A stretch of DNA of 64,000 bases from contig CAXMMT010000078.1 of the NCBI GenBank assembly GCA_964194555.1, positions 1 through 64,000 on the forward strand, in the 5' to 3' direction. Shown piece by piece: positions 33,130 through 42,095 of this stretch (positions within the stretch are counted from its first letter, which is position 1; each line of letters starts with the position of its first letter). The notes below the pieces were generated by a model. That model was not told the origin of the DNA and ran no database searches. It saw nothing but the letters and a program-made list of their open reading frames with translations. This DNA is from SZUA-217 sp964194555. Lineage in GTDB: Bacteria > Actinomycetota > Acidimicrobiia > Spongiisociales > ZC4RG35. The position numbers were made by a program, and so were the translations under genes.

Positions 33130-35040
33130 CTAGATGTCGAGGAATCGGACGTCGTCCGCGTTCTGCTGAATGAAAAGCTTTCTCGAAGGAACGTCGTCAC
33201 CCATCAACCTCTGGAAGACCTCCTCCGCCAGAACGGCATCGGCCATATCGACCCGGAGAAGGGTTCGTGTTTCAGGATTCATCGTGGTGTCCCACAGCTC
33301 ACGTGCGTTCATCTCGCCAAGACCCTTGAAACGGGTCGGCTTGACCTTGGGATGGTCCTTCCTGAATTCGTTGAGCTCGTCTTCGTCCTTGAGGTAATGA
33401 ACCGACGACCCCACCTTCACCCGGTACAACGGCGGCTGGGCGACGTAGACATATCCATATTCGATGAGGGGCCGCATGTGACGGAACAGAAGGGTCATCA
33501 GCAGGGTGCGGATGTGCGCCCCGTCGACATCGGCGTCAGCCAGGAGGACGACCTTGTGATATCTGGCCTTGGAGATATCGAAATCGTCGCCGATTCCGGT
33601 TCCCATCGCCGTGATGATGTCCTGGACCTCGTTGTTCTGGAGTGCCTTTGCCAGCCTCGCCTTCTCGACGTTGAGGATCTTTCCCCTGATGGGAAGGATG
33701 GCCTGCGTTTCGGAGTTGCGGGCGGCTTTGGCCGGCCCGGCGGCGGATTTTCCCTCCACGATGAAGATCTCCGACTCCGCGGGGTCGCGACTCGAGCAAT
33801 CAGCCAACTTGTCGGGAAGACCCCCAGACTCCAAACCTGACTTCCGTCTGGTGAGCTCGCGAGCCTTGCGCGCAGCCTCACGGGCCTTGGAGGCGTTGAT
33901 GCACTTCTCGACGATCCGGCGCGCCTCGGGCGAGTATTTCTCCAACCATTCGGGGAGTATGCGATTCAGCGCCTTCTCCACGTAGGAGCGGATCTCGGTG
34001 TTTCCGAGCTTGGTCTTGGTCTGACCCTCGAACTGAGGATCCTTGACCCGAACAGAGATGATGGCGGTCAGTCCTTCACGAACGTCCTCGCCGGTGAGAT
34101 TGGTGTCTTTCTCCTTCAGAAGATTCTTGTTCCTGGCGAACTCATTGATCGACTTGGTGAGGGCCTTGCGGAAACCCTCCTCGTGGGTACCACCCTCGTG
34201 GGTGTTGATGTTGTTGGCGAACGACAAGACCGATTCGGTGTAGGAGGTCGTCCATTGGAGAGCCACCTCGAGCTCGGCATCGGCGGACTGGTCGGAAATG
34301 TCGATTATGTGGGCGTGGAGCGGATCTCGGTTGGCATTGAGATGATTCACGAAATCGACCAACCCGCCCTTGTAGTGGAAGGTATCGCTTCTCGGCTCGT
34401 CGGGGCGCTCGTCGAGGAGAGATATCTCGAGACCGCTATTCAAGAACGCGGTTTCTCGTAGCCGGGATGCAACGATCTCGTATTCGAACTCGGTGGTGTC
34501 TGTGAAGGTCTCGGTGCTTGGCCAGAATCGGATGGTCGTACCACTCTTCTTGACAGCCCGGAGCTTCTTGGGGTCCTTGGTCTTGGGACGGCCGTCCCTG
34601 AACTCCTGTGAGTAGAGATAGCCGTCGCGGCGCACTTCCGCCTCGAGACGCATCGATAGGGCATTGACCACCGAGACACCGACACCGTGTAACCCACCCG
34701 AAACGGAATAGGCGCCCTGCTCGAACTTGCCGCCGGCATGAAGAGTCGTCAGAACCGTCGTGAGAGCCGACCTCCGGGTCTTGGCATGGCGGTCAACCGG
34801 AATGCCACGGCCATCATCGACTACCTCCACTCCACCGTCCTCGAGAAGGGTCACCTTGATCTCGGAGCAATACCCGGCCATCGCCTCATCAACCGAGTTG
34901 TCGACGACTTCCCAGATGAGATGATGGAGACCTCTCGGTCCCGTGGTGCCGATGTACATCCCCGGTCGACGACGGACTGCTTCGAGTCCCTCGAGAACCG
35001 TGATGTCTTTTGCTTTGTAACTGTCGCGCGTAGCCGTCAC
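33130..35040 (-). CDS. gyrB: DNA gyrase subunit B
   Basis: 636 residues from the GTG at 35040, which has CGAGGAG a few bases upstream. It carries the GHKL ATPase domain (VVDNSVDEAMAG; DDGRGIPVD; VSGGLHGVG), the transducer and the Toprim domain (EGKSAAGPAKAARN, LADADVDGAHI). The Toprim loop is usually EGDSAGGSAK; here the Asp is Lys and GG is AG, while the metal-binding Glu and the later DxD are kept. The E. coli D426 position is part of the quinolone-resistance region. A 130 bp gap to dciA upstream should hold the promoter. Confidence 0.95.
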   Translation of the reverse strand: MTATRDSYKAKDITVLEGLEAVRRRPGMYIGTTGPRGLHHLIWEVVDNSVDEAMAGYCSEIKVTLLEDGGVEVVDDGRGIPVDRHAKTRRSALTTVLTTLHAGGKFEQGAYSVSGGLHGVGVSVVNALSMRLEAEVRRDGYLYSQEFRDGRPKTKDPKKLRAVKKSGTTIRFWPSTETFTDTTEFEYEIVASRLRETAFLNSGLEISLLDERPDEPRSDTFHYKGGLVDFVNHLNANRDPLHAHIIDISDQSADAELEVALQWTTSYTESVLSFANNINTHEGGTHEEGFRKALTKSINEFARNKNLLKEKDTNLTGEDVREGLTAIISVRVKDPQFEGQTKTKLGNTEIRSYVEKALNRILPEWLEKYSPEARRIVEKCINASKAREAARKARELTRRKSGLESGGLPDKLADCSSRDPAESEIFIVEGKSAAGPAKAARNSETQAILPIRGKILNVEKARLAKALQNNEVQDIITAMGTGIGDDFDISKARYHKVVLLADADVDGAHIRTLLMTLLFRHMRPLIEYGYVYVAQPPLYRVKVGSSVHYLKDEDELNEFRKDHPKVKPTRFKGLGEMNARELWDTTMNPETRTLLRVDMADAVLAEEVFQRLMGDDVPSRKLFIQQNADDVRFLDI

Positions 35041-35171
35041 GACACTCCTCGTAGGTAGCAATAGTCCAGTCGTAGATGGAGAAAATGCGCAATCGGGACG
35101 CGGAATCTCACTCTTGTTATTTTACCCGGAAACACCGACAGAAACGAATTCATCGCCAATACAAATCGACT

Positions 35172-35480
35172 TCATGCCCTTCCTGGCGGGAGCACCTCAA
35201 TCGAGTCGATCACACCCTCTCCGAACCGGTTTCTGAGTGTCTCCAGAAGACTGGCTTCGCCGTATCGGAGAAACGCCACCATGGACGGTGCTGAGGCCTC
35301 GATGACCAGGGTTCGACCTCTCACAAACATTGGCTTGGATCGCCCCACCCAGGGTTGACCTGCCAGAGCTTCCCACTCGCCGTTCACTTGAGCCATCAAC
35401 ACCGGGTCCGGCAGACCCAAACGAGTGAAGACATCGTTCAAAGACTCCGAGAACGGCTCCAGGTCGTTACCGGCGCTCAC
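35172..35480 (-). CDS. dciA: DciA-like DUF721 protein (helicase loader)
   Basis: 102 residues if started at the GTG overlapping the recF stop (GTGA); a start nine codons up would overlap recF by 31 bases. The DUF721 core is visible: FTRLGLPDPVLMAQVNGEWEAL, then GRTLVIEASAPSMVAFLRY and LLETLRNRFGEGVI. DciA proteins help load the replicative helicase in bacteria lacking DnaC/DnaI. The position between recF and gyrB is the standard actinobacterial one. Confidence 0.86.
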   Translation of the reverse strand: MSAGNDLEPFSESLNDVFTRLGLPDPVLMAQVNGEWEALAGQPWVGRSKPMFVRGRTLVIEASAPSMVAFLRYGEASLLETLRNRFGEGVIDSIEVLPPGRA

Positions 35481-36571
35481 TCGATAGTCCCTCCTCTCAC
35501 CTTCCATGTCGACCCCGAGATGGGAATGTCCTCGGGGTGGGTGGATGTGATGAGTGTCTGTGTATGGGAAGGCAACGACCCGGCAAGCGCCGCCGCACGG
35601 CCGGGGTCGAGCTCAGAAAAGACATCGTCGAGAAGCAGAATCGGAGACTCGCCCATTGCCTCCGTTATAGCGCGGTGGGCAGCCAGTCTCACCGCGAGGG
35701 CAATCGTTCGCTGCTCTCCTTGACTTGAATGGGTACGCGTTTGGTGGCCATCAATCGAGAAACCCGGCTCGTCCCTGTGAGGACCGACGGTTGTCATCCT
35801 CCTTTCATAGTCGTTGCGGCGGCTCTCCTCAAGAGCCTTGGCAATCAACTCGGCGAATTCCCCGGCAGAGGCCGGGCGCAGTTCCCCCTCTCCCCATGAT
35901 GTCTTGTAGGTGAATGTCGCCACAGTCCCGTCCCGTGCGATCTCCTCATAAGCATCAAGCAGAACCGGCGAGAGGGTCTCGATCACTCGTGCCCGACGAG
36001 CCATCACCCGTCCTGCGGACTGGGCCAATCTCGAATCCCAAACCGAGAGCGTCGCTTCGTCGTGCCCGCCGGTCTTCAGGAAGGCATTTCTTTGTCGCAA
36101 CGACCTTTCGAACTCTGATTGATCCAGATCGGCGGACGGCCAGAGTTGGATGGCTACGGCATCGAGGAGGCCGCGACGGTATGAAGGGCCTCTCTTCACC
36201 AGGTCGAGATCCTCCGGAAGAAACGCCACCACCCGCACCACTCCGAGAAGATCTGCCGTCCTCTTGAGTCTCGTCTTGTCCACTTGCGTCCTTCGAGCAC
36301 CTTGACGTGGGAGTTCGATCTCCACGAGACGACTTCGCTCCTCGCTGGTCAACCCCGCCCTGATCACGGCCCTATCGGATTCGTTGCCGATTACGGCTGA
36401 ATCCGGAGAGGATCTAAAGGACTTCAGGGTGGCGAGATAGCCAATCGCTTCCAAGACGTTGGTCTTGCCGGCGCCATTAGGACCGATGAGGAGGTTGACC
36501 CCGGGTTCAGGGCTCCATTCGAGTGATTTGTACGACCGAAAATCGAGAAGAGAAAGCCAATCAATCCGCAT
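35477..36571 (-). CDS. recF: DNA replication/repair protein RecF
   Basis: 364 residues. It is an SMC-like ATPase: Walker A GPNGAGKTN near residue 30, signature SSQGEQRTIALAVRLA and Walker B PILLLDDVFSELDPGRAAAL. It acts with RecO and RecR to load RecA at gaps. Its ATG follows the dnaN stop directly, so the two genes are coupled. Confidence 0.94.
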   Translation of the reverse strand: MRIDWLSLLDFRSYKSLEWSPEPGVNLLIGPNGAGKTNVLEAIGYLATLKSFRSSPDSAVIGNESDRAVIRAGLTSEERSRLVEIELPRQGARRTQVDKTRLKRTADLLGVVRVVAFLPEDLDLVKRGPSYRRGLLDAVAIQLWPSADLDQSEFERSLRQRNAFLKTGGHDEATLSVWDSRLAQSAGRVMARRARVIETLSPVLLDAYEEIARDGTVATFTYKTSWGEGELRPASAGEFAELIAKALEESRRNDYERRMTTVGPHRDEPGFSIDGHQTRTHSSQGEQRTIALAVRLAAHRAITEAMGESPILLLDDVFSELDPGRAAALAGSLPSHTQTLITSTHPEDIPISGSTWKVRGGTIE

Positions 36572-37654
36572 TCAGACGCGCACGGGCATCAACAAGTAGA
36601 GGAAATTCCCCTCGGTCCCGGTGTCGAGGACACTTGGTTTGTACGAATCGATAACCTGGATCCGCACCGACTCACCGGGCATGGCCATGACTCCATCCTG
36701 GAGATAACGAGGATTGAAAGCAATCGTCACTTCCTCGTCACTTCCGGTGAATTCGCCTGAAAGATGTTCGGATTCAGCACCAACATCCTGGCGGCTCACC
36801 GTTACCTCGACGCCACCGTCCATGAGCTTGAGCCGAACTGGGATGTGATCTTCGGCCACGAGCGACACTCGGTCCAAAGCCGCGAGGAGCTCTTCTTTGT
36901 CGAGGATGACCTGGTTGGGATAGGTCTCCGGCAACAGTGACTGGTATTTGGGGAAATTCCCGTCAATCAGACGAAGACGCAGGGTCCCCCTGTCCGACGA
37001 GAACACCGCTTCCCGCTCCCGCAGCTGTGCGGTTACCTTGGGAGCGCCAACCGTGCGTGCCATCTCCCGAAGTCCCCGAGCGGGAACAAGACCCGTTCCT
37101 TCCAAACCGACCCCGGCGAGGTCTCGCTTGGCAAGCCGATACGAGTCGGTAGCCACCATGCGGAGTCCCTCCTCCGAACTCTCGAAGAGAACCCCGGTCA
37201 AAATCGGCCGAGCTCCGTCACCCGACGCGGCAATAGTGACCTGATTGATAGCCTCGGCGAGTTCTTCACCATCTACTTCGACGCCTTCCGAAACAATGTC
37301 TTCCTGCACCGGAAAGTCCTCGACGTTGAGAGGACGTAGCGTGAAGCGTGGGCCATTTCCCTGAATCTCGATGTCCGTGTCCGACACCCCGATCGTGACT
37401 TGCCCGCCGGGCATCTTGCGGACTGCCTCGGAAAGAAGCCGTCCCGGGATCACGGCCCTTCCTTCCTCGATGACCTCCACCTCTGCTTGGGTCCGGACAG
37501 TCATGTCCAGATCTGTGCCAGTCACGCGGAGACTCGATCCAGAGACCTCACAAAGCAACCCTTGAAGCACCGGCAGCGCTGTCCGGGTACCAACCGCCCG
37601 GTTGGCCCGGCCAAGTACATCGGCAAGGTCGTCCCGCTGAGCACGGATTCTCAC
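36572..37654 (-). CDS. dnaN: DNA polymerase III sliding clamp
   Basis: 360 residues with the three-domain clamp fold. The N-terminus MRIRAQRDDLADVLGRANRAV and the C-terminus EGNFLYLLMPVRV, which ends in the M-P-x-R clamp pattern, are typical. It encircles DNA and tethers the polymerase. The gene lies 172 bases from the dnaA stop, with DnaA-box-like sites in between. Confidence 0.95.
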   Translation of the reverse strand: MRIRAQRDDLADVLGRANRAVGTRTALPVLQGLLCEVSGSSLRVTGTDLDMTVRTQAEVEVIEEGRAVIPGRLLSEAVRKMPGGQVTIGVSDTDIEIQGNGPRFTLRPLNVEDFPVQEDIVSEGVEVDGEELAEAINQVTIAASGDGARPILTGVLFESSEEGLRMVATDSYRLAKRDLAGVGLEGTGLVPARGLREMARTVGAPKVTAQLREREAVFSSDRGTLRLRLIDGNFPKYQSLLPETYPNQVILDKEELLAALDRVSLVAEDHIPVRLKLMDGGVEVTVSRQDVGAESEHLSGEFTGSDEEVTIAFNPRYLQDGVMAMPGESVRIQVIDSYKPSVLDTGTEGNFLYLLMPVRV

Positions 37655-37826
37655 AGGTAGTTGTCCCTTCTTCTCTTATTACAAAGTTTCATTTCAAGAC
37701 CAGTAGTTGTAGTAGGGGTCTGTGGATTTGTGGAATAGCTGTGTTTCTTTCGTGGCCGATTGGGGATTATCCGTGGGAAATAGGTGTGCATCTCGTGGTG
37801 ATAACTGGTGACTTTCCCTGGATAAC
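37655..37826. other. dnaA-dnaN intergenic region with DnaA-box-like sites
   Basis: This AT-richer gap holds several 9-mers near the TTATCCACA consensus: GTGGATTTGTGGAAT around 37731-37745, TTATCCGTG near 37768, GGATAACTC near 37822 and CTGTGGAAA just inside the dnaA 3' end. It should also contain the dnaN promoter. It is probably one half of a bipartite origin. Confidence 0.5.
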
Positions 37827-39206
37827 TCAAGACCCTGTGGAAACACCACCACCTTTCCTCAGCTCCTGTGTTAATTGATTGACTCGATCGAAGACCGCTC
37901 TGTCAGATCGGAGAATCCGCTTCACCTTCTCGACTGAGTGGAGAACAGTGGTGTGATCCCTGTTGAAGTGACTACCTATCTTCGGAAGTGAGAGATCGGT
38001 CAGTTCACGGCACAAGTACATCGAGATCTGACGACAAAGGACCAGGGGTTGACGGCGACTGGAGCTGAGGACATCTTCTACGGAGAACCCAAAAGCCTGG
38101 GCAGTGGTTCTGATGATCGTCTCAGGTCCGAGAGGTACGGGCTCGTCGGTGGCAATGATGTCATGCAACACACGTTCGGCGGTATCGAGGTCAATGTCTC
38201 TCCGGTTCAACGCCGACCAGGCTGTCACTCTTGTCAAGGCACCTTCTAACTCCCGAATGTTATCTGATACCAGACCTGCTATGTACTCGAGAACCTCGAT
38301 GGGCACCGGACGCGGGGCGAACTCGGCGTTTGATTTGAGAATCGCCAGTCGAGTCTCGACATCAGGTGGCTGTATGTCGGTGAGGAGCCCCCACTCGAAA
38401 CGACTGCGCAGCCGGTCTTCGAGGGTTGACAGATTTCTCGGGTGACGGTCGGAGCTGATGACCATTTGCTTTCCCGACTCGTAGAGAGAGTTGAACGTGT
38501 GAAAGAACTCCTCGAGGATCTGCTCCTTGCCCTCGAAGAACTGAACATCGTCTAGGAGAAGGATGTCAACACCGCGGTATCTGTGCTTGAAGGCATCGGG
38601 TCTCTTGCGCCGGATCGAGTCGATGAAATCGTTCAAGAAGTTCTCGGACGAGACGTAGCGGACAACAAGATCGGGGTACATCTCGAGGGCCTCGTGGCCA
38701 ACGGCGTTGAGAAGATGCGTCTTGCCAAGTCCCGCACCGCCATATATGAACAATGGGTTGTAATGGGCGCCGGGTTGCTCGGCCACGGCCATGGCAGCCG
38801 CCCATGCGAATCGGTTGGACTGACCCACCACAAAACTCTCGAACCGATACCTCGAGATGAGGTTGGTGGCTTTTGTGGGTGTGGAGGGGTCTTTGGAGGT
38901 GTCGACGGTTGCGGAATCTTCGCCAAGTGGAAGGGGTTGCTCAATCGGAGCGACATCGCTGACGCGGTAAAGAGGGCTTCCCTCGGTCGAGTAGGCCGAT
39001 TGATATGCGGCGTCGACGAGTTCACTGTGTTTGTCACGTACCCAACGAAGGTGGAACTCCGTTGGTGCGATCAGGATCAGGGTGTCTTCGTCATGGTCTG
39101 CCTCGAGCCTGGAAAGCCAGGTTTCCCAATTTCCTTTGGATACCCCGGCGCGCAGGGTATCTCTGAATTCCGTCCAGTTGTCACTTGCTCTTTGTGTTTG
39201 GGTCAA
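37827..39206 (-). CDS. dnaA: Chromosomal replication initiator DnaA
   Basis: 459 residues from a TTG at 39206 with GGGAGGAG upstream at proper spacing; the open frame continues 23 codons further but without support. Domain I (NWETWLSRLEADHDEDTL), AAA+ domain III (Walker A GGAGLGKTHLL, Walker B DILLLDDVQF, sensor SSDRHPRNL) and domain IV with the DNA-binding FNRDHTTVLHSVEKV are all present. It binds DnaA boxes and melts the origin. Confidence 0.96.
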   Translation of the reverse strand: MTQTQRASDNWTEFRDTLRAGVSKGNWETWLSRLEADHDEDTLILIAPTEFHLRWVRDKHSELVDAAYQSAYSTEGSPLYRVSDVAPIEQPLPLGEDSATVDTSKDPSTPTKATNLISRYRFESFVVGQSNRFAWAAAMAVAEQPGAHYNPLFIYGGAGLGKTHLLNAVGHEALEMYPDLVVRYVSSENFLNDFIDSIRRKRPDAFKHRYRGVDILLLDDVQFFEGKEQILEEFFHTFNSLYESGKQMVISSDRHPRNLSTLEDRLRSRFEWGLLTDIQPPDVETRLAILKSNAEFAPRPVPIEVLEYIAGLVSDNIRELEGALTRVTAWSALNRRDIDLDTAERVLHDIIATDEPVPLGPETIIRTTAQAFGFSVEDVLSSSRRQPLVLCRQISMYLCRELTDLSLPKIGSHFNRDHTTVLHSVEKVKRILRSDRAVFDRVNQLTQELRKGGGVSTGS

Positions 39207-39661
39207 AAGGCCGCTCCTCCCAGTGGCCGAGTTGTTCACAGATCCATCCACACCTGTGGAAACGTCTGTGCACATCCTCCAGAGAATTCAAATTTCAACC
39301 GCGGAGTGATGGTTCACTCACCGGTGACAGATGAGGTAGCCACTCTCCTCGGATATCGAGTCCAGCGAGTATCGGTGTTGGAGAAGTGGCAGTCAAGACC
39401 GCGAGAATCCCCGGTGTGGAAGACTTCCTCTACATCTATCCACAAAGATAATCCCAGGTAGACAGACCTTTTTCCATTACCTGCCTGACGGGTTGAGGAT
39501 GACATCCGTGACCAAAGCGTGTTCTGCTTCTTTTCGCGACCTTTCCCAATTCTTCGCGATTGCGACAGAAAGTGAGGGCACGATCGACAGTTGGGCTTTG
39601 ACATAGGTTTCCAACAGTCCGTAACCTGTGACGACCCTTTCCCTCTACCCAATGTTTTGTC
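39207..39661. other. Probable oriC (dnaA-rpmH intergenic region)
   Basis: This 455 bp gap separates the divergent dnaA and rpmH genes, the usual actinobacterial origin site. DnaA-box-like 9-mers include TTGTTCACA (39232-39240), CCATCCACA (39244-39252), TGTGGAAAC (39255-39263, reverse) and CTATCCACA (39436-39444). An AT-rich run follows near 39285-39300. Strand switching of genes on both sides supports replication starting here. I cannot compute skew by hand. Confidence 0.68.
39598..39627 (+). promoter_or_regulatory. Promoter of the rpmH operon
   Basis: A perfect TTGACA (39598-39603) is followed by 18 bases and TAACCT (39622-39627), which fits the loose actinobacterial TANNNT -10. The start would lie about 28 bases before rpmH. 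Confidence 0.5.
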
Positions 39662-39796
39662 ATGAAAAGGACCTATCAACCCAAAGTACGCCGTCGCCGC
39701 CGCCGTCACGGTTTCCGGCACCGAATGCAGACTCGCGCCGGCCGCGCCACCATCAGTTCGCGTCGTCAAAAGGGTCGGAAGCGGCTCACTGTCTGA
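39662..39796 (+). CDS. rpmH: 50S ribosomal protein L34
   Basis: 44 residues of the universal L34 type: MKRTYQPKVRRRRRRHGFRH, then MQTRAGRATISSRRQKGRKR and LTV. It heads the rpmH-rnpA-yidD-yidC-jag run facing away from dnaA. No clear ribosome site is present, which is common for this gene. Confidence 0.95.
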   Translation: MKRTYQPKVRRRRRRHGFRHRMQTRAGRATISSRRQKGRKRLTV

Positions 39797-40112
39797 TCTG
39801 GAAACACTCCGAAACGCCCGGGACTTTCGTAGAGTCCTGAGCAAAGGCAAGCGGAGCCGCAGCGGCGGAATCGTCCTGGTCGGGTCGCCAGGCCAACCAG
39901 GGCCTCCTCGTGTTGGGCTTGTTGTTTCCAGGGGCAGCGGAAACGCCGTGACTCGAAACCGTATCAAGAGACGGTTGCGTCACGCGGCCCGCGAACTGCC
40001 ACTACAACCAGGAACGGATTACATCATCATCGCCAGCGGCCAGGTCTCAGAGGTCGACTACACCCAGGTGCAGACATGGCTCGACCGCGCCCTCGAGGGT
40101 GTGAAGAGATGA
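39789..40112 (+). CDS. rnpA: Ribonuclease P protein component, non-canonical start
   Basis: About 107 residues. The family core is clear: LRNARDFRRVLSKGKR, PRVGLVVSRGSGNAVTRNRI with the RNR motif, KRRLRHAAREL and a GTDYIIIA strand. Upstream of that core the frame contains no ATG, GTG or TTG back to a TGA at 39663. The first canonical codon is the GTG inside the RNR region, too late. I place the start at CTG 39789, where GGAAG lies seven bases upstream; CTG 39798 is the alternative. The gene overlaps rpmH by eight bases and yidD by four. A sequencing error is possible but the frame is otherwise intact. Confidence 0.83.
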   Translation: MSDLETLRNARDFRRVLSKGKRSRSGGIVLVGSPGQPGPPRVGLVVSRGSGNAVTRNRIKRRLRHAARELPLQPGTDYIIIASGQVSEVDYTQVQTWLDRALEGVKR

Positions 40113-40354
40113 TTGGGTGGCTACGTCCTCGGAACCTGATGGTTGGTCTGATCGGTATTTACCAGAAAGTGGTAAGTCCTGGAATTGGGACCAACTGCCG
40201 GTACCAGCCGACATGCTCATCGTATTCGGCGGAGGCAATCCAGAGATTTGGCGTGATTCGAGGGGGCTGGCTGGGTCTCAAGCGCATCGGAAGATGCCAT
40301 CCTCTGCGCCCCGGGGGTTATGACCCTGTGCCTGATAACCGGAGAGCCCAATAA
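40109..40354 (+). CDS. yidD: Membrane protein insertion efficiency factor YidD
   Basis: 81 residues with an ATGA overlap with rnpA. The conserved core is LIGIYQKVVSPGIGTNCRYQ followed by PTCSSYSAEAIQRFG and GRCHPLRPGGYDPVP. It is a small inner-face membrane-associated protein that aids YidC-dependent insertion. Its TAA overlaps the yidC ATG (TAATG). Confidence 0.94.
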   Translation: MIGWLRPRNLMVGLIGIYQKVVSPGIGTNCRYQPTCSSYSAEAIQRFGVIRGGWLGLKRIGRCHPLRPGGYDPVPDNRRAQ

Positions 40355-41211
40355 TGGGGGAGATATTCGACACGCTGATCAGGGCCCTGGGATCGGTCCT
40401 CGACTTCTACTTTGATCTACTCACACCACTTGTCAGTGACGGTTTGGCCTATGGCCTCGCAATCATCCTTCTCACCATCACGATCAACGTGGTCGTTTTT
40501 CCACTCACCCTCAAACAGACCAGGGCGACGAGGGCGTTCACCGAGATTCAGCCAAAGATCAAGAAGATCCAGGCAGAATACAAGGACGACCCTCAGGAGA
40601 TGCAGCGTCGTCTCATGGAGACCCAAAGGGCCGCGGGCGCCACACCCGGTGGATGTCTTCTTCCGCTTCTGGTCCAGATGCCGATCTGGTTTGCGCTCTT
40701 CCGGTTGCTCAGAGAGCCCGAGACTTATATCAGCGCCGATTCTGCGCTCGGAATGTCTTTGACCAATGGGGGCGTGGGCACGTTCTTGGGAATGATGCTT
40801 GGGGAGTCCCCATCAGCAGCGATGGCCAACGGCGTCTTGTACGCCATCCCCTATCTGTTGATGATTGCCTTCATGGTTGCCACCCAGTATGTGCAGATGT
40901 GGCACTCCACTTATGGCCAGGATCGGCCAGATCAGAAGGGCGCCGGGGCCCAACAGGCCATCACCAAGATAATGCCCCTGTTCATTGGTGTCATATCATG
41001 GAACTTCCCGGCGGGGTTGGTGCTCTACTGGACCACATCAAACCTGTTTCGTCTCGGACAGCAGGTTCTGATTTTCAAGATCGATGGGCGCCCAACCCCA
41101 CCAAACAAGGCCGAACCAGAGCCGGATCAGGATGACGGCACTGATGGGAGCAAGCCAGGTAATCCGCAGCAGGGTGCCGCTGACAAGCGCCGTCGGCGCA
41201 GGAGGAGATGA
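40354..41211 (+). CDS. yidC: Membrane protein insertase YidC/Oxa1
   Basis: 285 residues, without the large periplasmic domain of Gram-negative YidC, as expected. The first core helix is GLAIILLTITINVVVFPLTL, followed by the cytoplasmic helical hairpin (IKKIQAEYKDDPQEMQRRLM) and PGGCLLPLLVQMPIWFALFR. Five membrane segments are visible and a basic tail (KRRRRRR) may contact ribosomes. It inserts membrane proteins with or without SecYEG. Confidence 0.93.
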   Translation: MGEIFDTLIRALGSVLDFYFDLLTPLVSDGLAYGLAIILLTITINVVVFPLTLKQTRATRAFTEIQPKIKKIQAEYKDDPQEMQRRLMETQRAAGATPGGCLLPLLVQMPIWFALFRLLREPETYISADSALGMSLTNGGVGTFLGMMLGESPSAAMANGVLYAIPYLLMIAFMVATQYVQMWHSTYGQDRPDQKGAGAQQAITKIMPLFIGVISWNFPAGLVLYWTTSNLFRLGQQVLIFKIDGRPTPPNKAEPEPDQDDGTDGSKPGNPQQGAADKRRRRRRR

Positions 41212-41212
41212 C

Positions 41213-42079
41213 ATGGTCAATGTCGATATGGTCGAGGTGAAAGCCAAAACAGTGGAAATCGCCGTAGAAGCGGCGATGCAAGAGCTGGGTATCGAGGACC
41301 GGGATGGTCTCGATGTCGAGATTGTGAACGCGCCGGTCAAGGGTTTCCTCGGAATTGGCGGTGAAGATGCGGTGGTCCGTGTCACCAGGAGAAAGGGCCG
41401 CCGTCGTCGTGGGGGACGCCGCACTGGCTCTTCGCAGGGGAAAGGGAGCCAGTCTGGTAAAGCAAAATCCGGCGATCAGCAGCGCGGCTCTGCAAAATCA
41501 GGTAAGAATGGTTCCCGACAGCAACAAAACAAGCCGCCCAGGAACACCGGCGCGGCCCGCAAATCCGAGAGGAAAGAGAAGACCGTGAGTGATGACCGCC
41601 CGGTTCTATCCACCGAAGAACAGGCCAGGATTGCCCAGGAGTTTCTGGAGGGCTTGGTTGGGGCCTATGGTCTCGAGGGTGAGGTCACCACGACAGTGGA
41701 CGACGGTGTCATCATTGCCGATGTCAGTGGTGAGCAAACCGAGGCCCTTGTCGGTGTTCGCGGGACGGTACGCGGCGCCATTCATGAGCTGACCAGGACG
41801 GTTCTACAGCGATATGGGCAGGAAACCGCCCGTCTCCGTCTCGATATCGCCGGCTACGCCGAACGACGTCGACAGGCACTCTCCATCTATGCCGAGCAGT
41901 TGATCGATCAACTAGACAGCGAAGGCGGAGAGATCATGCTGGAGCCGATGAGTCCGGCCGATCGCAAGGTAATACATGATGTAGCCTCGACCAAACCGGG
42001 AATCGAGTCCTATTCAGAAGGCGAACCACCAAGACGTTTTGTCGTGTTGTCCAAAGCGGGTTCCTCCGAAGAAGAATAG
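41213..42079 (+). CDS. jag: RNA-binding protein Jag/KhpB (Jag_N-KH-R3H)
   Basis: 288 residues from ATG 41213 with GGAGGAG five bases upstream. The Jag_N domain (VEVKAKTVEIAVEAAMQELG, then GFLGIGGEDAVVRV) is followed by a basic, Gly/Ser/Gln-rich linker (about 60-125). The KH domain (VGVRGTVRGAIHEL) and R3H domain (SPADRKVIHDVASTKPGI, then PPRRFVV) close the protein. It binds RNA and is linked to cell elongation control in Gram-positive bacteria. The linker is long for the family. Confidence 0.92.
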   Translation: MVNVDMVEVKAKTVEIAVEAAMQELGIEDRDGLDVEIVNAPVKGFLGIGGEDAVVRVTRRKGRRRRGGRRTGSSQGKGSQSGKAKSGDQQRGSAKSGKNGSRQQQNKPPRNTGAARKSERKEKTVSDDRPVLSTEEQARIAQEFLEGLVGAYGLEGEVTTTVDDGVIIADVSGEQTEALVGVRGTVRGAIHELTRTVLQRYGQETARLRLDIAGYAERRRQALSIYAEQLIDQLDSEGGEIMLEPMSPADRKVIHDVASTKPGIESYSEGEPPRRFVVLSKAGSSEEE

Positions 42080-42095
42080 TCCAGCAACATCTCGG

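Noticed and set aside
33117..33200. N-terminal extension of gyrA
   Set aside because: It would overlap the gyrB 3' end and adds residues absent from GyrA proteins; the ATG at 33116 fits.
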